Assembly: GCA_015143735.1 (NCBI GenBank)
Contig: VKHC01000486.1
Span: forward strand, 1 to 11,663
Direction: 5' to 3'
Length of the DNA stretch: 11,663 nucleotides
DNA from: Synura sp. LO234KE
Taxonomy: Eukaryota > Sar > Synurophyceae > Synurales > Mallomonadaceae
The position numbers and the translations under genes are program-made. This document shows, in pieces, positions 1 to 8,475 of this stretch. A model generated the notes under the pieces. That model was not told the origin of the DNA, did not search any database, and saw only the letters and a list, made by a program, of their open reading frames with translations. Every line of letters begins with the position of its first letter. The stretch's first letter is position 1.

Positions 1-1036
1 AACTAATTAAGAGTTTTAAGTCCTACACCGGCCATATTCCATATTCAAACTGTTTTGGGAGTGTGAGTTCGGCACACCCCTAACAAGTCGAAAGGGAGTC
101 GTTGCAGTGTAACATAGGCACTTCAGGTGCATTTACCGCGTTCTCCTCGCTAAGCCAAGGGCTTGCTGTTTGGTTCATATAGCAGTGGTTCTTGAGGTGG
201 GGGTGCGGGTCTTTCTCTTCGAATTTGTCGTTCTTGTCATTTGACTTTTCTACTAGCCGCACCAATCAACCATCAAGATTTTTGGTAATAGAAACATAGT
301 GATAAGAACTCAGCGCCGACCTACAATCACCAACATGTTGGTCCCCGGTAGTACACACACCGACAGGAAAAAACCTTGGGTGGTCCATGGGGTGGAGGGT
401 GGGGTCCGCCCGGTTCACGATTCCTGATAGACAAAGAGATGGACGTTCGACGCGACTGCGCCCTCCTGCTGGATCCGCATGAGTGGGCCCGGAGGAGCTA
501 CCACGGCGGAACATCTCCCCCTGCTCAGCGCTAAGACGATCTGGCCTCAAGTCGGTTCGTGGCCGCGTCCAATTCTAATGTTGAGTGGACCCTGGTCGCG
601 TCTTTGATGACGTGTTTTCGATTAATTTCTAGTAGTTAATTGTGACATTTCTTTCCCTACTTATGATCACTACAACTAGCTACTCTTAGACGTACGGGAA
701 AGACTTCTATAGGTCATCATATGTACCGGCGAATTTTAATTAGCTTCTTAGGGCGTAGGATAGGATAGTCCGCCAGACTCGTCCTTAATTCCGCTGAACA
801 AATCAATCGTGATAAATCTCAAGAATGGTGGACACAAACGAGAGGGCAGCTAGTAGGACCAAGCATGACTGCATTTGCAACGACTGCAGCGCCATTCCAC
901 ATATATGTGCAGTGAGACTTTTTCAACAGTTAAAATTGTACAAATAAATAAACGATGTTCTCAATCATGGTATATACTATCACATACGTCATTCATAAAT
1001 ACACATTTAGAGAAGAGATTAAATACTCTGCTGTAT
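1..1036. other. Intergenic region, no gene recognised
   Basis: I read all six frames and found no family motif and no chain of exons. Short open stretches exist, the longest on the minus strand at 266-550 and 80-265, which are in the same frame and separated by one stop. Their translations have mixed composition and resemble nothing I know. The segment lies downstream of the acyl-CoA synthetase stop codon and probably holds that gene's 3' UTR plus intergenic DNA. I see no clear AATAAA on the minus strand within the first few hundred bases after the stop. Confidence 0.5.
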
Positions 1037-4000
1037 TCAAGTCCTGCCGCCTCGAAACATGGAGGAAACAAGAGCGTCGTACTTCGCGACGATTTCCTTT
1101 CTTTTCACCTGATAAAGCATACAGCGCCATGCGGAGTGAGTACATTATTCATATTAAGATGGACTCCCTTCTTCAGGTGCAAAGGTGCTAATAGAAGTAC
1201 AAACTAACCTTAAGTGTTTCAGTGAGCAATCCGTTCTTGACGGAGAAGGGCTCAAGAATAAACTGCACTGCGCTGACCCTCTCCCACGGACGGAACCGCT
1301 CACATGTCTATATGCACAGGTAAGCACCGATGTTACATTACATAGATATAAAATACCAAAGAATATAATAAGAGACATGTAATGACCGACTGCACGTATA
1401 GCCGAGAATCAGATAGAGAGACTGAAGGTTAAGAATTCACCGCAAGTTCCTCTTTGATAAGTATACTGTAAAACCCAAGTACCGGTGCCGTAGTATGACA
1501 CCAATCGCTGCACGTATACACGTCACTCCACCATCATCAGGGCGTAGTACACAACCACAAGATCAGTTGGGAATAACCTTATTGTCATCTGCTGCTCCTC
1601 ACGTTGTACTCAAATACAACCATGTTTTCTGATAAGAAGTGTCTGACACACGAAAAATATTAACCACCCCTAGCAGGTATACTGCGTGCAGTTTAATCTC
1701 AACTGCGTACCTTGGAAATATCGCCTAATATTCTAGACTTCAGTTCTTCATTTGTATTCAAGCTCTCGGATACCGTTCCGAACAGAGCGCTGCCTGTAGC
1801 AAGTCCGGAACTTGTCAAGCCTCCAATATCCGCCAATAACTTGTTTCCAGTCTCAGGAGTGATGTAGCCGGCGCGGCTCAGTTCATTCACATCAAGTACT
1901 ATGAGCGCGCCCAGGGACCGCTGATCTTGACCCACTAGTAATACCTGAGGGTTGGAGGAAATTTAAACAACCGATTCCGGACCGATGGTCTCAATAGCTA
2001 GTAACTAATCTGGAGTTTTTGAAGCATTCAGGAATGAGTGCCATGCAAGTATTCGAGCAGTGACCAATGTCACACGTAAGTTACGCCTTGCCTGCTCGAT
2101 CAAGGGCGACTCCTCCGCGATCGCCTCTTCAATTGGCTGCGGGGCCACGTTCTCGCCGTTGGAAAGGACGATAATGTCTTTGGCTCTGCCTGTGATGACA
2201 ATGTCTGACGTGGCGACATCGATTCGCGCCAAATCACCCGTGTTGAAGTATCCATCCGCAAGTATGACCTCCAACGAGGCATCCTCGTCTCCCATGTACC
2301 CACGCATCACACTTGGTCCCTTCGCAAGCAACAAACCCGTTTCGCCCTTGGGTAATTCTTTCTTCGTGTCCGGATCCACGACGCGGACGCTGACTCCGTA
2401 GATCGGTCGACCCACACTCCCTACCACATTCCTCTCTACAGTACGACAGGCGACCACCGGGGAGGTCTCTGTGAGTCCATATCCCGCGAGTAACTGACAA
2501 CAAGGGAGCGCACAACGAGAACGAGGTCACGGAAAAGAATGGTTGGTGTTCTTGCGCGCAGTAGGACATTATAAGTGGAGTGGAGGGCACTGGATGACAG
2601 TAGTGCTTGCGACACATAGCCCAATGATTATTGAACCCACGCACTGAGCGAAGATACGCAAATGAGACGAGGGCAGGGAACAGGGACCCGAGAAACGAAC
2701 GAAAAGTATGGACAACGTCTGGCCCAAAAAATTGCTCTACCACACCCCTATGGACGGGAAGTAACATAACGGATTCTGTTCTTCGCTGTCCTCTTACATG
2801 TATACCGGTGAGGGAGAAGAAGGAGTCTATGTATGAGGGCAACGCTGAGCCACCGGACACGAGCACCTTCAGGCGCCCGCCCAAACTGTCTCTGTGCAAA
2901 ACGGACCCATACAATTACACGGATGCGGCCTCCATGTCACATCAGCAAGGATAGGACATCGCGGACATGGGCCACCAGTATAATGGCAACCTCTTCTTAC
3001 GAATTAGACACGCTTACTTCGCACTCTTTAAAATTAGGGCTCATTGTAATTTTAATTCCTTGAGGCGGGGACAGTAACAGGGACAGGAAATCCTTACTGC
3101 GAGTTTGAGCGGTCTTACATATTATTACTGCTAGGCCATGTTGAAAATTTTTTAATATTAGCCGATCACCGAGACAGCAGACGATTTTATCGGATAAACA
3201 GACGATTGCATAACTTAGCGTCCTGTGCCAGGCACCATCCCTCGGCAACCACATCGTATACTCCGAAAATAAATCCGTGGTACTACAATAAGAGACACTG
3301 GCCCCGACGGTTATGACATTGATGGCGGTCGACAAACTCCGATCAAAACATGCGCGCACCCATGCGTATCCACCTGCGTATACAATCGGTACGTGCCTGA
3401 TCTTACTCCAGACGATCTTATCCGCCAATCGATGCAATGGCCACAGCAGCAGTGCCAGCAGTCCCGCCCAGGCCTAACGGTTTCAAATAGGCGGACGGTG
3501 AGTCGCTCTGTACCTTCAAAAAGATGCCACTCCGTGAAGTCAAGGTCGGCAAGAATGACATACAGGGTACAGGGTTCTGACACCGGAAGCACCTCTCCAT
3601 CAACAAGACGGTGACACGACGGCACGACGCGAATGAGATATTTATGCAGTTCATTCGATACAGTTGTACGACACATGTGCAGTCGCAGTGTGTGGCGCAG
3701 ACATTGCCGCAATGACACGTGACTTGGTGACCAGAATACCTTCGTAAGGAGCCCTGGTCGCACACTGCCCAGAAGCCGATCGCCCCAGACACTCCGATGA
3801 TGCACGTAAGACCCGGTGATCGCCATGAGGAGCGCTGCCAGCTTTCCCTTGGCTCCTCGCACCCCTTTGAGATTCGATCGGATGGATTTGTAGACGCTTT
3901 CTATGAGTCGAGGGACCACAATCAAAATATGGGGCTTCCAACTCTGAACCATGCAGACAAGACCAAGCTATTGCGTAAATGAGCGGCCACAAAGGATTAG

Positions 4001-5408
4001 GGAACACTATCCAAACAACAAAAGTATGAAACACAGCGTTATATAGAGGCGCAACGAACCCAACGGTACGGACAAGATCCATACCCTCCACGCGTTGGTG
4101 GCCGGGGCTGGTGTTCCAAGGCTTACTTATGATTCCAAATCCTCTGCCTCTCACCTGGAGGTCTCCCTTGAACGTCTTCAGGTTAGAGTATACCATGGTG
4201 CAACCTCGAGATAAGACGAAATATTCTGCGGCTCGCTCAAATATATGCCAGCAAGGAAGGATGGATAGGAATACATCGCCCGGTTGTGGGTTTAGGGTAC
4301 TCTTTGGCGTCCTCGAGAAGTCATTGTAAAGCACCTGGTTAGTGGCGCGAAGCGGAGAAGGGATAGAGGCGTTCATCAGTTATTGTTAAGTGCGCCGAAG
4401 TAGACCGACCACTCACCTGGTGTAATATGTTCGCATGTGTCAGTACCACGCCTTTCGGCCTTCCCGTTGTGCCTGAGGTGTACACCACAGTGGCAGTCGC
4501 GTCTTTGTCTCGCATGACAGGACGATACTCCCGTCGATGGGAAGAATCAATTAATTCGGAGAAAGTGACTACTGCTGTATGATCGGCCAACGTGTCCTTC
4601 AGATACTCTTTTATCTCAGCTCCAGATCTTCTAATAGGGAAAAGCACCAAAACGAATTTCGGGGAGTGTGATGAAGACCGTAGATATTTACTGCTTTCGG
4701 AATTGAGTAGTTCCGCAAGTAATTGCTCACTTTCCACAACAATACCAACACTTTTGCTGTTGTTGTATATGAACAAAAGCTCCTCAATAGGTGCCGACGC
4801 ACCACGAACAGCATTGCAGCCACCTGCTTTCATGATACTCTGATCAATCACGAGCCAGCGATACGAATTTTCTGAGAATATGGAGACGCAATCGCCGTGG
4901 CGAATTCCTAGTTTCTGTAAGGTTGCTGCTCCTTGGTACACAATGTCATTGAACTGGACTGAGCTTAACATAACATCACCCCCATGAATATTGTCGACTA
5001 CAAAACGATTGCTAGGATTCAATTTCGCTACATTATCCCAAATATCTGGAATTATTTGAAATCGTGGACTACAGATCGACATAAAAATACATTTCAAAGA
5101 AAAAAACTCTTTGAAGGTTTTTCATTCTCATCTTACCTGGTAGCTTCCAAATTTATAGAAGTAAGAAGTTGACGGATAGAGATCTAATTATGCGTGAAGG
5201 ATTACCATTACAAAAATAAAATCAAGAGTAACAGTAAAGAAAAACGCACTCTTCTGACGCTTATTTGATTATTTGCAAAAGAGTAAGATCTAATAAAGGA
5301 TATATCGAATAACGACAGCAACAAACAGAATAAGATAAACATGACGAATTGGAAAAAGTAATAAACAAACACAACGAGCAAAATACTACTAGTCCGCTGA
5401 GTCCTCAT
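1037..5408 (-). CDS. Long-chain acyl-CoA synthetase (AMP-forming), spliced, complete
   Basis: This enzyme activates fatty acids with ATP and CoA to acyl-CoA via an acyl-adenylate. Proposed exons in coding order: 5408-5250, 5183-5137, 5068-4417, 4334-4155, 3943-3740, 3473-3397, 2891-2798, 2493-2092, 1944-1711, 1307-1209, 1108-1037. Phases agree throughout, giving 739 aa, or 717 if translation starts at the Met at 5342. Motifs in order: P-loop YTSGTTGRPKG (about 265-275), SILPCWHIFER (310-320), VLVSGGSALP (449-458), GYGLTETSP (475-483), NTGDLARID (555-563), GRAKDIIVLSNGENVAP (573-589), and the C-terminal NGLLTETLK followed by VKRKEI with the expected active-site lysine region. These and the length fit the plant/cyanobacterial-type LACS/AAE15 group. 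Exons 3-11 are secure. The first two are inferred; without them, translation could start at the ATG at 5082, continuing in frame into exon 3. Two introns appear to have GC donors. No disabling change was seen. Confidence 0.9.
1945..2091 (-). other. Probable GC-AG intron 8 of the acyl-CoA synthetase
   Basis: The donor reads CAG|GCAAGG on the minus strand, close to the GC-AG consensus, and the acceptor is CCCTCAG|GTA. The join is phase 0 and gives SPLIEQVLLVGQDQRSLGAL, an exact family-style junction. A GT donor 18 nt downstream would add ARRNLR and fits the family less well. Confidence 0.7.
2892..3396 (-). other. Probable GC-AG intron 6 of the acyl-CoA synthetase
   Basis: The donor reads AG|GCACGT on the minus strand and the acceptor GCACAG. 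Joining in phase 2 gives WSKIRDSLGGRLKV, the uninterrupted family consensus. A GT-AG alternative, with a donor at about 3373 and an acceptor 2 nt further in, is possible. It would insert about seven residues (HVPIVYA) in a normally invariant turn. Confidence 0.6.
5137..5408 (-). other. Inferred first two exons of the acyl-CoA synthetase: targeting presequence
   Basis: Exon 1 (5408-5250) encodes a hydrophobic N-terminus. From the internal Met at 5342 it reads as a typical signal peptide (MFILFCLLLSLF...) ending at SYSFANN, followed by basic and hydroxylated residues (QISVRR, then ISIRQLLTS from exon 2, 5183-5137). The two separating introns are 66 and 68 bp, with donors GTGCGT and GTAAGA and acceptors ATTAG and CTGTAG, and all phases match. 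A signal peptide followed by a Phe-led basic segment resembles the bipartite presequences of plastid proteins in algae with secondary red plastids. This is inference: the rival model starts at the ATG at 5082 with no presequence. Confidence 0.5.
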
Positions 5409-5423
5409 TTGTTACATTCCACC

Positions 5424-5446
5424 ATGAAGATTCGGTAATGGACACA
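5424..5446 (+). promoter_or_regulatory. Upstream ATGs before the beta-propeller start
   Basis: Two ATGs precede the start at 5446. The one at 5424 sits in a strong context (CACCATGA) and encodes only MKIR before a stop at 5436-5438. The one at 5438 overlaps the main start in another frame and stops after 13 codons. They could act as small upstream ORFs. Alternatively, the first could be a mini-exon, since CG|GTAATG follows. Nothing here proves translation. Confidence 0.3.
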
Positions 5447-6471
5447 TGGTCATTAATTGGGGGTTCATTGCATTTTTAACAACACGACCGGTTCTATGCA
5501 CAACCACCTTATTATTTATTGGTACAATATTACTGACCAGGAAAAATATGGATGTTACCCGGTCATTTTCATCTTGCCTACCCGCACCTTATTTGTATAT
5601 TACCGTTCACGATCAAATTAAAAATATTGTAAAATATTCTAGGGATGGTTGCTTGCTCCAAAGCCAAGTACTTTCTGGTGGAAAATTGTCTCATTCTGAG
5701 CTTAGAGGAGTAAAGCTGGGAAAATATATGGAGAGAGATGCCCTTTACGTGGCGGACGCGAACACCGATGATACACAGGTCCTAGTTTATGGAGAATGCA
5801 ACTTTCAAGGGGTAAGGACTTACAGAGGTTATGTTGTCACTTCTTCTACGAACATTGGTGCAAGTCATGCATATGGAATCACATTTGACTACGACGGCAA
5901 TATTTATATAAGTTTTCAACATACTGACGTTGTTTTAAGATTCGAAAGAGACACTTTCAGCCCCTTGCCTTTTCCCTCTGCTCTAGACTACAAAGCGTCA
6001 AGGTTTTATCCTGGTACTTTTTTACAATATGGAATGACGGGAATACATGAAGACAATCAACAAGGCGTTCGAAATATAGAGTTTGTGGATGGATTTCTTT
6101 GGGTTGCAAATGAAGATATTAACGGAGTTTCGATAGTGGATATGAATGGCCATATAGTTCACACACTCGAAGTTGATCGGCCTGTTGGAGTATTTTATGA
6201 CTTCAACTTTGCCATGGTATTTGTCGCGAGTAAATCAGAATATGGGGCTGTGTACGGAATTCATCCCAAAACATATAAGACTCTAAAAGTGTATTATATT
6301 GATGGTATGGAGCATCCAACTGGAATGACATCTTATGGAAACGTTCTATTCGTGGCAGAACAATCATTAAAACAAGTGCTAACTTTCAATATCGATACTA
6401 CCAAATTTATTCGGGCGATTATAAACGATCCTCCGGGGAAAGTGGAGCAAATTGCACTTACTCCGTGTTGA
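5446..6471 (+). CDS. Membrane-anchored NHL/SMP-30-like beta-propeller protein
   Basis: A single uninterrupted exon encodes 341 aa. Residues about 7-31 form one hydrophobic segment followed by TRK, which reads as a signal anchor or uncleaved signal peptide. The rest shows about six repeats of roughly 40-50 residues. Each has an aromatic/hydrophobic strand pair of the type G-I-x-F-D-x-D-G-N-I-Y-I-S followed by VLRF, as in NHL and SMP-30-like six-bladed propellers. Examples are DALYVADANTDDTQVLVY (98-115), GITFDYDGNIYISF (144-157), GFLWVANEDINGVSIVDM (216-233) and NVLFVAEQSLKQVLTFNI (299-316). I see no catalytic residues, so binding or a lactonase-like activity are both possible. The start at 5446 is chosen because it includes the anchor; a Met at 5548 would remove it. 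The exon is AT-rich like its surroundings and lacks introns, unlike both neighbours. Its 5' end faces the synthetase gene. Confidence 0.75.
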   Translation: MVINWGFIAFLTTRPVLCTTTLLFIGTILLTRKNMDVTRSFSSCLPAPYLYITVHDQIKNIVKYSRDGCLLQSQVLSGGKLSHSELRGVKLGKYMERDALYVADANTDDTQVLVYGECNFQGVRTYRGYVVTSSTNIGASHAYGITFDYDGNIYISFQHTDVVLRFERDTFSPLPFPSALDYKASRFYPGTFLQYGMTGIHEDNQQGVRNIEFVDGFLWVANEDINGVSIVDMNGHIVHTLEVDRPVGVFYDFNFAMVFVASKSEYGAVYGIHPKTYKTLKVYYIDGMEHPTGMTSYGNVLFVAEQSLKQVLTFNIDTTKFIRAIINDPPGKVEQIALTPC

Positions 6472-7791
6472 ATTAGGAAATGCTGCAGTTATATACTCTA
6501 AGAAAACCAACAAGCATTTACACTGCTTCCTCTCAATTCGAATGCAATCGGGCAACGGAACTTGGAAAGTATAATATTCTTACGGCGGTCGCAGATGCGC
6601 TTGGTAGGTCGAATCACCGTACATGCTGGACCGTCAGATATAGAAGAGATTGAATTTACCGTTATGGAGTCTAGCTTTTGCACCAATAAGTGTGGATGAT
6701 CCCATAATATTATTATAAATATAACTTGTATCAAATCTTTTAAATGAATGAAACGTCACCATGCACGTGTGTTTATTCCTTGTTGCGCAGCGCTTGTTTA
6801 TGTGCCACAACTCCCATTTTGAAGTTTGTTTATATATTCTCGTGGTAGCCTCATTCCTGATAGTTTTTCATGCAATCAATCATGCCAACCACGGTTTCAG
6901 TTATTAGAAAATGAATGCCGTCTTAGTTAGAGTGTCTCTGATTGTCTACCCGTTCTGACCCCCTAATTAGTAACAGCGATCTTCGTCTGCTTGAATACTT
7001 CTCTTCCTGATGGCACCAACCAACACGTACTATCGGCCGCTACCACTCGCTCCTACTAGTGCTGTAGAAATGGAGCAGTAGTTTGCTTGAGCTAGGATAG
7101 AAGAGGAGCGTAACCTACATAGCGCTAATAATAGCTGCGCACAGCTCTTACTGAAGCATAATTTTTTGAAGGTGATGTTCTTCCCACCACTACTACTATT
7201 CGTCGTCGGATTCATTAGCGCCGGTCGCCGCCCTGAAATTTAGCTATTCTAGAAGAGAAGTTGCTAGTTCCCTAATTGCACAAGAAAATTCTTTTCACAG
7301 ATGGATCAGCCTGGATCATCTTGTGATCGGGAATGGATTTGTCCTTATTTTTGAGTTGTAAATTCATGTACGTGAATGTCGTAGGATGCAGACCATTGTA
7401 CAAACAAAGGAAGCCGACCATTAAAATAAGACGAAGATAGAAGTTGAATTTACTCTAATGATTTTCAATCCAAGCGCGATGGAAACGGTAATTGTTTTGC
7501 AAGAAATCCTCATAGTCCTCTGCATCATCGGGGATTTCCAAGAGCATGCGTTGAATACTTGAACTATGTTGTTATGGTTTAAGCCCTATAGAATACAAGC
7601 TTTTGCATCTCAATCTGCTAGCAATTGGAGTTCAAAGTAAGATAAAACAATAAAATAAATAAATATTTAGAAATATGAATGAAAAAATAATATTCATGAT
7701 CGTTACTTACAGTACCTGCTTTTTGGTATGTGGTATGTGTTGATGGTCTCCAACGTGCTTAGGTATTTTTGTTTTATTTTATGCGAAAGTT
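6472..7791. other. AT-rich intergenic region with small uncertain ORFs
   Basis: No recognisable gene lies here. At 6480-6653 (plus) an open frame encodes 57 aa containing ELGKYNILTAVADALGRSN; the same stretch is also open on the other strand (6498-6734). At 7455-7547 (minus) a 30-codon frame encodes an acidic, aromatic segment (IPDDAEDYEDFLQNNYRFHR) that looks protein-like. A second minus-strand stretch near 7207-7230 ends in ESDDE and a stop. The last 150 bp are very AT-rich (AATAAAATAAATAAATATTTAG near 7650-7671) and should contain the promoter of the next gene. No tRNA or transposon ends were recognised. Confidence 0.5.
7455..7547 (-). CDS. Small hypothetical ORF or exon fragment
   Basis: The frame runs ATG (7547-7545) to TAG (7457-7455) and encodes 30 aa. 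It stays open about eight codons further upstream to a TAA. The composition (PDDAEDYEDFLQNN, then YRFHRAWIENH) is more protein-like than chance reading frames in this AT-rich DNA. A possible acceptor (CAACATAG on the minus strand) lies just upstream. It may be the last exon of an otherwise lost or unseen gene. No family was recognised. Confidence 0.2.
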   Translation of the reverse strand: MLLEIPDDAEDYEDFLQNNYRFHRAWIENH

Positions 7792-8475
7792 ATGGCTCTA
7801 TTTACGGATGCAGTATTACACGCTCCTGAACCACCAGCAGGGAAAATTTTATTAGTAGATAAAAAATGTCCTGTGTTTGAGCAAAGTCCACCTTATGCTG
7901 ATCATTTTGTTTTTACGCGAGGATCAGTCGATTTGACAGAAATAAGGGAAAAGCTGAAATTCACCCCTGACTCAATGTGGGAAAAAGAAGAGAAAGATGT
8001 AAATATAAAACTTGTTCGACCCTCTCATGATCAATGGGGGATTAAAAAACTGGTTTTTACATTTTGTGATGACTTCTTATTGAAAGTCCTAGATTTTCCA
8101 ATCGCAAACGATAGTGATTGGAAAAATATACTACGAAACATGTATGAATCAATTGGAGTGGATGAGAAAAAAGTGGTTCGAAGCTTGTTAGCTAGTATGC
8201 CTCCAGGAATGAAGATTCCAGTTCATCATGATACGGGTTATTGGGTAAAATATGTGCATAGAATACACATTCCAATCTCCACGAGCGAAGAGGTGGACTT
8301 TTACTGCGGGCCAACAGAAAATGCACTGACAAAATACTATTTCAGAGAAGGCCAGGTTATTGAGCTTAACAATCAAGCAAAGCATGCAGTAGAGAATAAT
8401 ATGTCGACTAAATCGAGAATACACCTCATATTTGACTACGTTGAGGACCATCCTGTCCATCGAATACAGTTACAG
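7792..8475 (+). other. Oxygenase-encoding exon 1 of the fusion gene
   Basis: This exon encodes residues 1-228. The double-stranded beta-helix core is clear. IPVHHDTG (142-149) supplies the HxD iron ligands (H145, D147), with R157 in HRIHIPI. NNQAKHAVEN (193-202) supplies the distal histidine H198, and SRIHLIFDYVE (208-218) supplies R209, the expected 2-oxoglutarate-binding arginine. The acidic ligand is intact, so hydroxylation rather than halogenation is expected. The family is aspartyl/asparaginyl beta-hydroxylase-like, and the substrate cannot be predicted. Without splicing the frame runs on to a stop at 8506-8508. The exon is AT-rich; one 60-base line (8041-8100) is 27% GC by count. Confidence 0.9.

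Noticed and set aside
80-550. Two minus-strand ORFs in one frame, separated by a single stop
   Set aside because: Neither translation shows a domain, signal or splice pattern. Composition is random-looking and the GC-rich stretch explains the lack of stops.
2234-2914. Long minus-strand ORF of 226 codons
   Set aside because: It contains exon 7 of the synthetase (2891-2798); the remainder is intron 7 and an out-of-frame reading of exon 8.
3311-3952. Long minus-strand ORF of 213 codons
   Set aside because: Only its first 68 codons are synthetase exon 5; the rest is readthrough into intron 5 and out-of-frame exon 6.
1037-5068. Synthetase as a broken pseudogene, because its domains lie in different frames
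   Set aside because: Every frame change coincides with splice sites of matching phase, and all motifs are intact.
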